Of a stretch of DNA of 35,471 nt, positions 1 to 8,059 are shown in pieces. The DNA lies in the IMG/VR virus record IMGVR_UViG_3300024259_000096, positions 1-35,471 of that record. One strand, written 5' to 3'. The stretch comes from a virus. The stretch's first letter is position 1; each line of letters opens with the position of its first letter. Below the pieces are notes generated by a model, which had not been told where the DNA came from, did not search any database, and worked only from the letters and a program-made list of their open reading frames with translations. Made by a program: the position numbers and the translations under genes.

Positions 1-111
1 GGTATCACTTCGTTGTCCGAATGATACTCTTGCTGCATTAACTGGAGTTAAATCATCTCCAAGTTTATCCACTAATTCTATATAACCCTTATCTAATACA
101 TCAATTTTCAT
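1..111 (-). CDS. thyX: Flavin-dependent thymidylate synthase ThyX, N-terminal part (cut by window edge)
   Basis: Only the first 37 codons are present; the gene runs off the left edge. The translation contains [20 protein letters not shown] (residues 18-36 approximately), which matches the conserved N-terminal region of ThyX, where a G[13 protein letters not shown] stretch precedes the folate and FAD binding region. ThyX makes dTMP from dUMP using methylene-tetrahydrofolate and reduced FAD, and phages carry it to feed DNA synthesis. The ATG is at 109-111 and the gene overlaps the end of the nucleotidyltransferase gene upstream by a few bases, so the two are probably translated from one message. 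The catalytic RHR-type motif lies outside the window, so activity cannot be judged here. Confidence 0.85.
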   Translation of the reverse strand, partial: MKIDVLDKGYIELVDKLGDDLTPVNAARVSFGQRSDT

Positions 112-442
112 TCAGTTGTCCTCTTATTTCTGTGGCAGATATTTTTTTTATATCTTCTGGTGGGGAATGTTCAATAATATCATATCCTACTCCTCTACCA
201 TAGTTTACTGATTCGATATCTGGTATAATCATAACTTTAATTACGCCCTCATCTATAAATTCTCTTAATTGATGTTGTATATTATCATAAACTTCTTCAC
301 AAGTATATGGATTTTTTTCATCAGGTAACACATCTCGAATACAAATTAAAACATTCTTACCTTCTTTAAGTCTTTGGTCAATCAACCATTGATGTCCTTT
401 ATGCCACGGTTGCCATCTGCCGATAAACATTGAGTACTTCAT
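101..442 (-). CDS. Small nucleotidyltransferase (cytidylyltransferase-like, HxGH family)
   Basis: A 113-residue protein. The N-terminus has [14 protein letters not shown], containing the HxGH nucleotide-binding signature (H14-K-G-H17) of the NMN/pantetheine-phosphate/glycerol-3-phosphate adenylyl- and cytidylyltransferase superfamily. Near the C-terminus ISATEIRG matches the second family signature (IS-S/A-T-x-I-R). It is shorter than most cellular members, so it is a minimal catalytic domain. It overlaps the APS-kinase-like gene by 44 bases upstream and thyX by about 11 bases downstream, suggesting a coupled metabolic group. The preceding message has a GAGGAG ribosome site. The substrate is unknown; it might activate a nucleotide-linked small molecule, and NMN adenylyltransfer is one alternative. 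Confidence 0.72.
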   Translation of the reverse strand: MKYSMFIGRWQPWHKGHQWLIDQRLKEGKNVLICIRDVLPDEKNPYTCEEVYDNIQHQLREFIDEGVIKVMIIPDIESVNYGRGVGYDIIEHSPPEDIKKISATEIRGQLNEN

Positions 443-866
443 CTAAACACTCCTCTATTGTTTTGTCTGTATTTATATCTACATAATTATGTAATGGTGG
501 TTCGTAATCTTCTACGAAATAATCTTCCTTACCACGTATATCCGTTGTGTGAAGATAAAACTCTGCTATATTTCTGTTAGATTTTAACTTCTCTCTCATA
601 TCTCGATATGGTGATACTAAAGATACTATTACTATAAAACCCTTATCATCCAACACCTTCGTCATATCGATAGCAAATTGAATATTTTTTCTACGACCTT
701 TTTCTGAATAATCTTTATTATCCAATACATCTCGTAAATCATCACCATCAATGTGCACAATTCTAACTGGTTGGATTTTCATGAATCCAATTAATTTATC
801 TTCTATGAATCTATTTGTTAATGTAGTCTTGCCCGAGCCGGGTTGACCTGTGAACCATAAAACCAT
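399..866 (-). CDS. Adenylylsulfate-kinase-like P-loop kinase
   Basis: A 155-residue protein starting MVLWFTGQPGSGKTT, with a Walker A loop at residues 7-15. HIDGDDLRDVL, then RRKN, then IVSLVSPYRDMR follow in the order and spacing seen in APS kinases (CysC), which phosphorylate adenosine 5'-phosphosulfate to PAPS. The protein is shorter than bacterial CysC (about 200 residues), so the C-terminal lid is reduced or altered. Phage relatives often sit in nucleotide or sugar metabolism groups and their true substrate is uncertain. An AAAGG ribosome site precedes the ATG at 866. The gene overlaps the nucleotidyltransferase, so the two may act in sequence on the same small molecule; that is inference. 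Confidence 0.75.
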   Translation of the reverse strand: MVLWFTGQPGSGKTTLTNRFIEDKLIGFMKIQPVRIVHIDGDDLRDVLDNKDYSEKGRRKNIQFAIDMTKVLDDKGFIVIVSLVSPYRDMREKLKSNRNIAEFYLHTTDIRGKEDYFVEDYEPPLHNYVDINTDKTIEECLDEVLNVYRQMATVA

Positions 867-916
867 TTATTATAACCTTTAGATATACATATTAATTTAA
901 AATCTCAAATAAAGAA

Positions 917-2968
917 TTATTTTGAAGTTCGAAAAATACTTTCAGCTGAACTTATATCGAGAGGCATTGTATAAAATTTACGGGCCTTACTCAACCCCTT
1001 TATTCTCTCTTTCCCGTTTTTATTTGTTCCTAAATCAGGAAAATTCTCTTTTGTAAAAATATCCTTCCTTACATCTCCCGCGTAATATACTTTTTCCTGA
1101 AGCTCCTTATGAAGTTTCCCACCTGTTACTTTACGGGTTTTCCCATCTTTATCGATTTTCGTGAATGTTACCGTCCCACCATGTTGATCATATTTTATCT
1201 GATACTCACCATAATTTGTCATAGGTACAGTTCCTTGCCAGTTTGGTTCGTTATCATCATATGCCATTTTAGTATCATTACGAAGTGTATCATATATATC
1301 ATCTTCAAGTTCTTTTAAATCAACCAATGTAACTGGACCAGAATTTTTAATACGATCAATTAGCTTCTTATCTCTACCTAATGATCCTTCACCAGTGGTT
1401 TCATATGCATCATTAGCCTTCAACATAGTCATGTTAAATATTTTATTAAGTATTAAAGTTGTTTTATCCTCTTCAACTTCTTTTGTTTTTGCAAATTTAT
1501 TCAACTCATTTATAGAAACTCGTAACAATCCATCTATTGAAGTTGTCCAACCAGTAGTACCTACAGTATGACTTACTTTAGAAACTTGAAAAACAGAATA
1601 TTGTCTATAAACTTCAGGTAAATAATCAATTGCAAAACAATCACCAATTCTAATACCACCAATACCATTTATAGTGAAACTAACACTTACTGGTACTATA
1701 GGATCTATTTCTAATGTTGAATTTACTGATTTATTCAAGTGAAATAACATACCTTTTTTAAGTTGCTTAAACATTTCTCCATCAGACTTATAAATAAGTA
1801 ATTTTGACTTAGAAGTGTCCTTTGGCCACCAAGCACCCTCCTCATAGGCGTGACGTGCATCTCTTTCTTTTATTCTTTTATTTGCGTTCTCTACTGCAAC
1901 TTCAATTTGTTTATTTACTTCACTTATCTCTCTAAACCCTTTAAGTCTAAGAGGGCCATAAGTACTGCCTTTTGCATATGTATATAGACCTTTTAGATAA
2001 GGTGTTGTGACCTCAGTTAGAATAGCATCTTGTGCCTTAACTTCATTACCTAAATTATCTATTTCATCTTCGGTAATTATTGCATTATTTAAAGTTGATA
2101 ATGCTTTAATACTTAAATATTCAGGCATATTCATACCTGAATTTCCCGTAGCGACTATATCTTTATTGGTATGATATACTGCTTGAGTAACCATTTTACT
2201 ATCTAAACTCACATCTACTGAAAATTCACTCATTAAAGAATTCAAACTATAAACTGAAAACTCAAAATTTTTCTTTGGGTTTTTTGGTGTTGATTTATTA
2301 TCGATAACAGGAAAACAACTTACACTTTGAACACTATTCTCAGTAACAAAATTATCTATCACACCTATTCTACCATTTGTATTTTGTGATTGTACTATTT
2401 CAAAATTCCAATATCCACCATAAGTAGAACTAACTCTACTCCAAAAAGAATTTAGTGCTGATTCTAAACTTCTAACACCAGCACTAAAATGTTTTATTAA
2501 ATAATCTGCACTAAAAACAAAGTTTCTTATAATACCTCTGTTTTTATCGGGATGTTTAAAATCTTCAAAATATTCATCTATTGCTGAATGGAAAACTCTA
2601 AGAGCCTCATATTCTTGTTCTGTTTGAGATTTAGTATTGAATGTACTTATCACTTCTTCTGAAGGTAAACTATAATGTTTACCTGGTAAAATTATATCTT
2701 TACTTATAGTGTATAAATGGTCACTACTAAATCTACAAGTACTGGGATCCATACTCACTATACTATGCAAACCATTAGAATCTACTTTAGTATTTGTTGA
2801 GAAACTTCTAATATAACTTCTATGTTTAGTTTGTAACGTACCCTCTTTATTAGTAATAAATCCAAAATGAGTATTCAGTATGGTATCTTCAAACCATCCC
2901 CAATTACACCAACCTTTTCCATTATACCAGAAAGTACCTCTATTAAAATCTGTTTCTTGTCTAGCCAT
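917..2968 (-). CDS. Baseplate hub-type structural protein (hub C-terminal-like domain)
   Basis: A 683-residue protein and the last gene of the tail block. The clearest region is around residues 430-500: VSFTINGIGGIRIGDCFAID, then LP.VYRQYSVFQVSKVSH and GWTTSIDGLLRVS. This pattern of a beta-rich domain with G-I-R-I-G-D and W-T-T is familiar from phage tail hub proteins of the gp27 / late-control-D kind. The remaining sequence is not recognised and has no signal peptide or membrane segment. The neighbour at 2978-4087 looks like the other half of a hub, and the genes are separated by only nine bases. An AGGAT site precedes the ATG. The family assignment rests on motif memory rather than a search. 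Other possible roles are a tail-tip structural or spike-carrier protein. Confidence 0.5.
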   Translation of the reverse strand: MARQETDFNRGTFWYNGKGWCNWGWFEDTILNTHFGFITNKEGTLQTKHRSYIRSFSTNTKVDSNGLHSIVSMDPSTCRFSSDHLYTISKDIILPGKHYSLPSEEVISTFNTKSQTEQEYEALRVFHSAIDEYFEDFKHPDKNRGIIRNFVFSADYLIKHFSAGVRSLESALNSFWSRVSSTYGGYWNFEIVQSQNTNGRIGVIDNFVTENSVQSVSCFPVIDNKSTPKNPKKNFEFSVYSLNSLMSEFSVDVSLDSKMVTQAVYHTNKDIVATGNSGMNMPEYLSIKALSTLNNAIITEDEIDNLGNEVKAQDAILTEVTTPYLKGLYTYAKGSTYGPLRLKGFREISEVNKQIEVAVENANKRIKERDARHAYEEGAWWPKDTSKSKLLIYKSDGEMFKQLKKGMLFHLNKSVNSTLEIDPIVPVSVSFTINGIGGIRIGDCFAIDYLPEVYRQYSVFQVSKVSHTVGTTGWTTSIDGLLRVSINELNKFAKTKEVEEDKTTLILNKIFNMTMLKANDAYETTGEGSLGRDKKLIDRIKNSGPVTLVDLKELEDDIYDTLRNDTKMAYDDNEPNWQGTVPMTNYGEYQIKYDQHGGTVTFTKIDKDGKTRKVTGGKLHKELQEKVYYAGDVRKDIFTKENFPDLGTNKNGKERIKGLSKARKFYTMPLDISSAESIFRTSK

Positions 2969-2977
2969 AATACTATC

Positions 2978-4087
2978 CTACCTTAGTGGATTAAAAGGAA
3001 TAGATTTACGTGCGGCTTCTTCCTCTTTTTTTAGCCTCGCTTCTTCTTCTTTAGTAAGTTTTCCTCGATGAAAATACCCAACTAATTTTGAGTTTATCCA
3101 TGCACCTGCCAATCCACCAAAGGCTGCAGTAGGTGAACCTGTACTGAGTTGTAATGCCATATTGGCTTTAAACGTGGCCTCTTCTATTGCATCACGCGTC
3201 TTTGCCTCTGCCTTTATGGACTCACCTCTTGCCCAAGCATTAAATGCATCTTCATCATGTTGCATACCAATCCATTCATTTAACATTTTCATTTGAGAAA
3301 GAAATGTAAAATTTGCCTTTTTATATGCTTCTTTCACACTAACTGATTTAGCCTGAGAACTGACATCGGGAAACTCTCCACCAATATAAGGTTCAATTTG
3401 AGACTTAAACATAGTATTACCCATTGTGGTTAATGTGGTCTGACATTCAAATCCACCACCCTCAACTACATTCCAAGTAAATCCATTTACTACACCACAT
3501 GATGCATAATAATCACCATTCATATCAAATATTTTTTCTTGTATATTTTCAAAATACTCTAACATACTATCCACATTATTTACTTTTATTTTTCCTAAAG
3601 TATCATAACTTCCCCAACCAAATTCAACCAATACAGTTCTACCGTGTTTTAAAAATGCATTTTGATATTTCTTAAATTCATCCATATCATACACTTTCCA
3701 ATCAATAGTAACGCTTTGTATTGAATGATTTTGAAACTCAGTAGTTATACCAGTAACTCCTGAATGTGGTCTAAAAGTATTTTTTATATTCTCACCAAAC
3801 CCACTCTTGCTCGTCAATGGTTTATTTTTAGGTGTATAATTACCATCAGAATAATCAAACGCACTTGATAATCTAAGAAAATCTGTTTTATATGAATTAT
3901 TTTCTTTTATTTGTGTAGGAACTGCAGAAATAACTCTTACCCAACAAGTTTTCATCAATTCATTTAGTTGAATATTTTTACCTTCTTTAAGTGGTTCTAA
4001 GGGATTTATATTAGTTCGATTTAATTGAGATATTCTTTCGAATAATTTCTTTTGAATACGTTCATCGATTAGTGTCATTTGAAACAT
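2978..4087 (-). CDS. Baseplate hub-like protein (hub N-terminal-like domain)
   Basis: A 369-residue protein. Residues about 110-160 hold HSGVTGITTEFQNHSIQSV, then a V-x-D-M-D-E-F stretch, then HGRTVLVEFGWG. This arrangement resembles the domain near the start of baseplate hub proteins in marine contractile-tail phages. A further segment (SCGVVNGFTW.V..GGGFECQTTLTTMG) fits a beta-barrel repeat. The C-terminus is charged and helical (GKLTKEEEARLKKEEEAARK). A TAGG ribosome site precedes the start; a second ATG, three codons later (MTLIDE), is an alternative start. The gene follows the LysM gene by two bases and precedes the 683-residue protein, so the two may together form the hub. I am confident it is tail/baseplate but not of the exact T4 counterpart. 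Confidence 0.5.
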   Translation of the reverse strand: MFQMTLIDERIQKKLFERISQLNRTNINPLEPLKEGKNIQLNELMKTCWVRVISAVPTQIKENNSYKTDFLRLSSAFDYSDGNYTPKNKPLTSKSGFGENIKNTFRPHSGVTGITTEFQNHSIQSVTIDWKVYDMDEFKKYQNAFLKHGRTVLVEFGWGSYDTLGKIKVNNVDSMLEYFENIQEKIFDMNGDYYASCGVVNGFTWNVVEGGGFECQTTLTTMGNTMFKSQIEPYIGGEFPDVSSQAKSVSVKEAYKKANFTFLSQMKMLNEWIGMQHDEDAFNAWARGESIKAEAKTRDAIEEATFKANMALQLSTGSPTAAFGGLAGAWINSKLVGYFHRGKLTKEEEARLKKEEEAARKSIPFNPLR

Positions 4088-4089
4088 AA

Positions 4090-4398
4090 TTAACCTAACA
4101 TTTTATTATCACGATTTAAATTTGCTAATATTGAAGATATATCCTTCGGTATTACAAGTTTTTTTCCAATTTTTGGTTTTATGTTTCCTTCAAATTCACT
4201 ATTAGCACGAGCTATAACCCACCATAAAGATTGATCTTGATAAAATCTATGTGCTAAAGTTGAATAACTATCTCCATATTTAACTCTATAATTAATATCA
4301 CCATTAGTAAATTCCACTTTAGCATAATCAGTAGTGGATAATTTTCTACGACCATCTGAAGAATCTTTTTTTACTTTTTGATATTTGTATCTATTCAT
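4090..4398 (-). CDS. LysM-domain baseplate protein (gp53 / tail protein X-like)
   Basis: A 102-residue protein that is mostly a single LysM-type fold: YRVKYGDSYSTLAHRFYQDQ (residues about 36-57), then SLWWVIARANSE, then KIGKKLVIP. In cell-wall enzymes LysM binds peptidoglycan, but in contractile phage tails (T4 gp53, P2 gpX) it is a structural clamp in the baseplate that joins the tube or hub to the wedges. With no catalytic domain, and with baseplate genes on both sides, a structural role is far more likely than lysis. An AAAGG site lies close to the ATG at 4398. The gene starts five bases after the stop of the upstream gene. Confidence 0.72.
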   Translation of the reverse strand: MNRYKYQKVKKDSSDGRRKLSTTDYAKVEFTNGDINYRVKYGDSYSTLAHRFYQDQSLWWVIARANSEFEGNIKPKIGKKLVIPKDISSILANLNRDNKMLG

Positions 4399-4403
4399 TA
4401 CCT

Positions 4404-5789
4404 TTAACGCCCTATAGTCTTTTTATATGCTTCATTATGCATTTGTTTATGGAATGGATACTTTTTCTGATGTGCAACGTTGCTAATGGCCTTTTCTAAA
4501 TACGGAGTGATTTCACCTACCACCTCTGGTAAAAATGGTGCTTCATAATGTTTACCAAGTGTTTGAGGTAAGTATTTTCCAATATAAGTAAACTCACACC
4601 CTACATCAAAGTACATTGGTATTTGAAATCCATCATCTAATTCCCAAATAGCAGTCTCATTAATTGTTATTGTAATTGAACTAAAATATCCTGGAGTATT
4701 TTTGAATAAATCTCCTATGGTCAAACTAATATAAGGTGCAACAGGTCTTTTTCCAGAATCATCTGTAAATTGTTCTTTATAACTTGGATAACCTAATCCC
4801 ACTAAATAATTCATTTTTTCTTGTATGATTGGTATTTCTTGTTTAGTAAATGCTGCTACTTTAAAATCAAATGATACACTTCTATCTGTTCCAGTATAGA
4901 TGTGTGTTGAATCTGGTCTACCAATATATCTTTCTTGAGAATATGTTGGTGTAACGGTATCGGTTATTGAACCCAAAAAAGCAGGAAATATTAACCATTT
5001 ACCATTTACTAAATCTCTAATTCTAAATTTTATAAAATCTTTTGGTAGTTTTGTAGTTCCAGTTCTATTTAACTGACCACCATAAGGAACTTGTAATGCA
5101 TTATGTACGGTAACATCATATAACTTTTTATTAGGATTGAGGAATGATGTTATTCCAGTACCTTTTAAATTACCACTTTTAAATCCATAATCTTCTGCCA
5201 TCTCTGGCCCTGCTAATTTATCAAATAATTTTCCAATAGACTTACCTAATCCACTTGCTTCAGGAGTAACATCTGCATTTTCCATCGGTTTAGAAACACT
5301 TTTATTATATCCAGGTGGATTTTTAAAATCTATAAATGTTCCTTTTGTATGTCTTGGAGCATGAACATAAGGTAGTACTGATGCTAACACTCCCAATGGA
5401 TTATAAATTCTGGTTTTACTGTTAGCGTTGAATCTTTGTAATACTGCTTGTTTTATATTAAAAAGAAGTCCTCTTGGTGTGACTGTCCATTTTGCCCATC
5501 TCTCTACATCCTCAATCGTCTTAATAACTTGTAATCCAATGTTACCAAACCCATCATTAAACCTATGCATTCCTAAATAAAAATCACCTGGCTGTTTTAC
5601 ATCATTACGTCCTCTATTCATACCTGCTAATTTTGAATAATCTATTGACACAGTTGTTGAATCGACCTCACTAACACGTGCAGGTGGTGTGGGCAAATTA
5701 CTTGTATTACTCGGGTTTGAACGAGATTTCTCAACTTTTTTATAGTTGAAACTTGATAAGTCTGTTTTTAATTTATCTATTACTGACAT
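4404..5789 (-). CDS. Baseplate / tail-tube-initiator-like structural protein
   Basis: A 461-residue protein. The C-terminal half carries YIGRPDSTHIYTGTDRSVSF, then a segment ending GYPSYKEQ, then PYISLTIGDLFKNTPGYFSS and LPQTLGKHYE. I recognise this as a conserved block of baseplate proteins in contractile-tail marine phages, with a tube-like fold that docks between hub and tube. A gp48/gp54-type role (starting the tube on the baseplate) would fit its place between the tape measure and LysM genes, but I cannot prove it. The N-terminal 180 residues are low in recognisable motifs and rich in N, S, P and G. Its start codon overlaps the tape measure stop (TAATG), implying translational coupling. 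Confidence 0.5.
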   Translation of the reverse strand: MSVIDKLKTDLSSFNYKKVEKSRSNPSNTSNLPTPPARVSEVDSTTVSIDYSKLAGMNRGRNDVKQPGDFYLGMHRFNDGFGNIGLQVIKTIEDVERWAKWTVTPRGLLFNIKQAVLQRFNANSKTRIYNPLGVLASVLPYVHAPRHTKGTFIDFKNPPGYNKSVSKPMENADVTPEASGLGKSIGKLFDKLAGPEMAEDYGFKSGNLKGTGITSFLNPNKKLYDVTVHNALQVPYGGQLNRTGTTKLPKDFIKFRIRDLVNGKWLIFPAFLGSITDTVTPTYSQERYIGRPDSTHIYTGTDRSVSFDFKVAAFTKQEIPIIQEKMNYLVGLGYPSYKEQFTDDSGKRPVAPYISLTIGDLFKNTPGYFSSITITINETAIWELDDGFQIPMYFDVGCEFTYIGKYLPQTLGKHYEAPFLPEVVGEITPYLEKAISNVAHQKKYPFHKQMHNEAYKKTIGR

Positions 5790-7561
5790 TATTTACCTGC
5801 TAAACCTGCTACTGTATGCATATCTTGTTTCATTGTTTTCAAAGCAAAGAGTTCCTCTTCTGCTAATTCTATTTGTCTTTGCACTTGTTTATTACTCAGG
5901 TCTCTTTCTTTTTGTTTTTCTGATGCAGCGTTTCTTTTATCTACATTACTTTTATTTTCTTTTTCACCCCTAAGAGCTGCTGTATTTGAATTTATAGCTT
6001 CCATTAATTGTTTATTAGAATCTAAAAGTGGATCACTTGTCAATTCAACTGTATTTTCTCCACGTATCAATGCACCTAATTCATCCACACCAACACCAAG
6101 TGCCTCAGCTAATCCGCGGCGTTGTAATACATTTAATCTTTGAAACTCTGCAACTCCACCAAGTTGACCAACCATATCTTGAACGGCTTCATTAACTTTA
6201 CCTTCTAATGCTAATCCTCTTGCCCTATCGAAGTTTAATTGTTTTCCAATCAACAAAGATGCTTCCATTGTTTTTGTAATAGAAGTTTCAAACTCTAATA
6301 ACCCATCTGCTATCTTAGATACTGTACCTAATTCTAATCCCATTTTATGTGCTTCTATAACAGCTTGAGTCATACTCGATACTGTACCATCCATATACTC
6401 TGCTAAAAATTCTGCATTCTCTGCCATTTCATTTATTGCAGAACCAGCTGCTATTCCCGCTTCATCAAATGTATCCCCAATATCTTTAATTAAACCTAAA
6501 CTATCTTTAATACTAACACCCAATGTGTCGGTAAAGAGTTTTGATAAACCAGCAATACTTTCTTCACTTGCCCCAAACTCTCTTCTAAGATTTGCAGCTG
6601 CAATTAATGTATCGCCTTGAACCGATTCTATTGTACCGAATGTATCTATAAATGCTGCTCCAAGTTTCGTAACATCTTCACCCATAAGTTTTATTGCGAT
6701 AGCCGCTGGGCCCATTCTTACTGCGAGTTTTGCAGCCTCCATTTGTGATATACCTAATTCATCTCGAAGGTCACCTGTAACGTTGTATGCTGCTATTAAA
6801 GCTGTAATGACTACACCTATAACCACCAAAAGTGCACCTACTCCTGTACCCATAATGGCCGCCTTCATGGCCAATCCAAAACCTTTTGCTCCTTTTATCA
6901 TACCTTTTAATCCAGCTACACTCCCACCTAACATACCAAGCATATCATCTGCAGCTTTATTACCCAACTCACTTGTTGCTTGTTCCTGTTCTTTCGCTGA
7001 AGCAATTTGTTCTGTCGTATTCAACATATTTTGTAGTTTATCTACTTTATCTTTATTTTGCTCTGCTTCTTCTCCAACCAGCGCTGCAGATTCTGTATTT
7101 AAATCATTTATTTCTTCTTGCCAAGCTGCAATTTGTTCCATAGTTTGTTCGTGGTCATACATAGCCAATTGACTAGCTGATTGATGTTTTAAAGTATCTT
7201 GTTGTGCTAACAACATCTCTTCCATCATATTTTTAGTTTCGCCGGCATTTTCGGATTGCCACACACCTACCTGTTTTTGTAATTGTTGTGACGAAACAGT
7301 ATCTTTTATTATTTTACTGGAAGTTCTATGAATCTCTGAGAGTTTCTTGGCATGAGATAATTTTGCAATATCATCAGCAAGTATTTCTTTTCCTTTATCT
7401 CTTTGCTTTTGTATCGCAGCTATTTTTTCATTAATAATCTTTAAATCTTTTTTATTAATATCAACATTACTTTTGAGCATAGATTGATATTCCTCTTGCT
7501 GTTGTTTTAGTTTTTTGAGGTCGGCTATCTGAGATTTTATTGTAGGTGTTTTGGCGGCCAT
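5789..7561 (-). CDS. Tail tape measure protein
   Basis: A 590-residue protein, close to the length of T4 gp29. The first 200 residues are strongly helical and rich in K, E and Q, as expected for a coiled-coil ruler. A hydrophobic segment at about residues 236-258 (GTGVGALLVVIGVVITALIA) is the membrane-type helix typical of tape measures. Further alanine- and glycine-rich helices follow. The protein sets tail length inside the tube and is ejected before the DNA. Position supports the call: it follows the tube and tail-chaperone-like genes and precedes the baseplate genes. The T4-like length suggests a tail of about T4 size if the usual residues-per-length ratio holds. Confidence 0.8.
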   Translation of the reverse strand: MAAKTPTIKSQIADLKKLKQQQEEYQSMLKSNVDINKKDLKIINEKIAAIQKQRDKGKEILADDIAKLSHAKKLSEIHRTSSKIIKDTVSSQQLQKQVGVWQSENAGETKNMMEEMLLAQQDTLKHQSASQLAMYDHEQTMEQIAAWQEEINDLNTESAALVGEEAEQNKDKVDKLQNMLNTTEQIASAKEQEQATSELGNKAADDMLGMLGGSVAGLKGMIKGAKGFGLAMKAAIMGTGVGALLVVIGVVITALIAAYNVTGDLRDELGISQMEAAKLAVRMGPAAIAIKLMGEDVTKLGAAFIDTFGTIESVQGDTLIAAANLRREFGASEESIAGLSKLFTDTLGVSIKDSLGLIKDIGDTFDEAGIAAGSAINEMAENAEFLAEYMDGTVSSMTQAVIEAHKMGLELGTVSKIADGLLEFETSITKTMEASLLIGKQLNFDRARGLALEGKVNEAVQDMVGQLGGVAEFQRLNVLQRRGLAEALGVGVDELGALIRGENTVELTSDPLLDSNKQLMEAINSNTAALRGEKENKSNVDKRNAASEKQKERDLSNKQVQRQIELAEEELFALKTMKQDMHTVAGLAGK

Positions 7562-7585
7562 ATATTAATATTCCGTATGGAAGTT

Positions 7586-7621
7586 AAAAAGAAATTATAT
7601 TATAATAAAAAGAAATTATAT
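7586..7621. repeat. 15-base direct repeat between two tail genes
   Basis: The sequence aaaaagaaattatat occurs at 7586-7600 and again at 7607-7621, a 21-base period. The second copy includes the stop codon of the 64-residue gene. Low-complexity AT-rich DNA makes a chance origin possible. Confidence 0.6.
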
Positions 7622-7810
7622 ACCCACAATATCATCAAGTTCATCACTTAATCTATCTAAAGACTTTTTGATATCTTTGAATTTTCGTTGAACTTTGGGA
7701 TCTCGCATAGCCTTTCTATTAACTTTCTTTCGATTTATTTCAACACCTCTTTTAAGTGCATTAAAAGCTTTATCGATTAATCCCTCTTGTATCTGTTGTT
7801 TCTTCGTCAT
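7616..7810 (-). CDS. Small basic helical protein in the tail gene cluster
   Basis: A 64-residue protein, lysine- and arginine-rich with a predicted all-helical pattern (GLIDKAFNALKRGVEINRKK, then KFKDIKKSLDRLSDELDDI). I do not recognise the family. It lies between the tail-chaperone-like gene and the tape measure. The N-terminus MTKKQQIQE-G has an I-x-E followed by glycine, the same type of site that follows the leader of the head-protein cassette near the right end. A role packaged in the head cannot be excluded, but a tail role is simpler. A repeated TATAAATATCA motif lies 34 bases upstream of its ATG. Its ribosome site (AGGAAT) is adequate. Confidence 0.6.
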   Translation of the reverse strand: MTKKQQIQEGLIDKAFNALKRGVEINRKKVNRKAMRDPKVQRKFKDIKKSLDRLSDELDDIVGI

Positions 7811-7843
7811 AAAAAATTCCTATTTTGTATAGAGTTATACAAT

Positions 7844-7854
7844 TATAAATATCA
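7844..7854 (-). promoter_or_regulatory. Repeated intergenic motif, copy 1 (TATAAATATCA on + strand)
   Basis: Exact copy of an 11-base motif found in several intergenic gaps. It sits 34 bases upstream of the start of the 64-residue gene and just past the stop of the frameshift extension of the gene before it. On the coding strand it reads TGATATTTATA. A promoter or processing element is possible. Confidence 0.4.
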
Positions 7855-7861
7855 TGAAAAT

Positions 7862-8059
7862 CTATTTTCTTCGAGCCCCGCGACGAGCATCCGAGTATGC
7901 CTTTTCTTCTTTTTGCTTAGCATCTACTAATAGTCTTAAATAATAATTTCTAAAATGAACAGGCATAAAATATACTTCAGAAAAAGAAAAACCATTTCCG
8001 TAATTAACTAAACTAAAAATATCTTCGTGAAGTCTTTTTTTATATTGTGAGGTCAGGCC
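7862..8059 (-). CDS. Frameshift extension of the tail-chaperone-like gene (65 codons)
   Basis: After the seven-T run at 8060-8066, a second reading frame on the coding strand gives GLTSQYKKRLHEDIF, then NYGNGFSFSEVYFMPVHFRNYYL, then a helical K/E/R-rich tail, ending at TAG 7862-7864. The segment reads like real protein and is well ordered, yet this frame has no ATG, GTG or TTG between the upstream in-frame TAG and residue 32 of the extension. It is therefore most simply made by a +1 (or -2) shift from the 254-residue frame on TTT TTT T, giving a protein of about 313 residues. Tail-assembly chaperone genes between tube and tape measure are the classic place for such shifts. A single-base homopolymer error or mutation is the alternative. 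Confidence 0.7.
   Translation of the reverse strand, partial: GLTSQYKKRLHEDIFSLVNYGNGFSFSEVYFMPVHFRNYYLRLLVDAKQKEEKAYSDARRGARRK

Noticed and set aside
471-478. TATAAATA on the coding strand inside the APS-kinase gene, as a T4 late promoter.
   Set aside because: This AT-rich DNA should contain several such octamers by chance; it is inside a gene and not repeated in gaps on this strand.
4090-4398. LysM protein as a lysis enzyme.
   Set aside because: There is no catalytic domain and it lies between baseplate genes, so a structural role is more likely.
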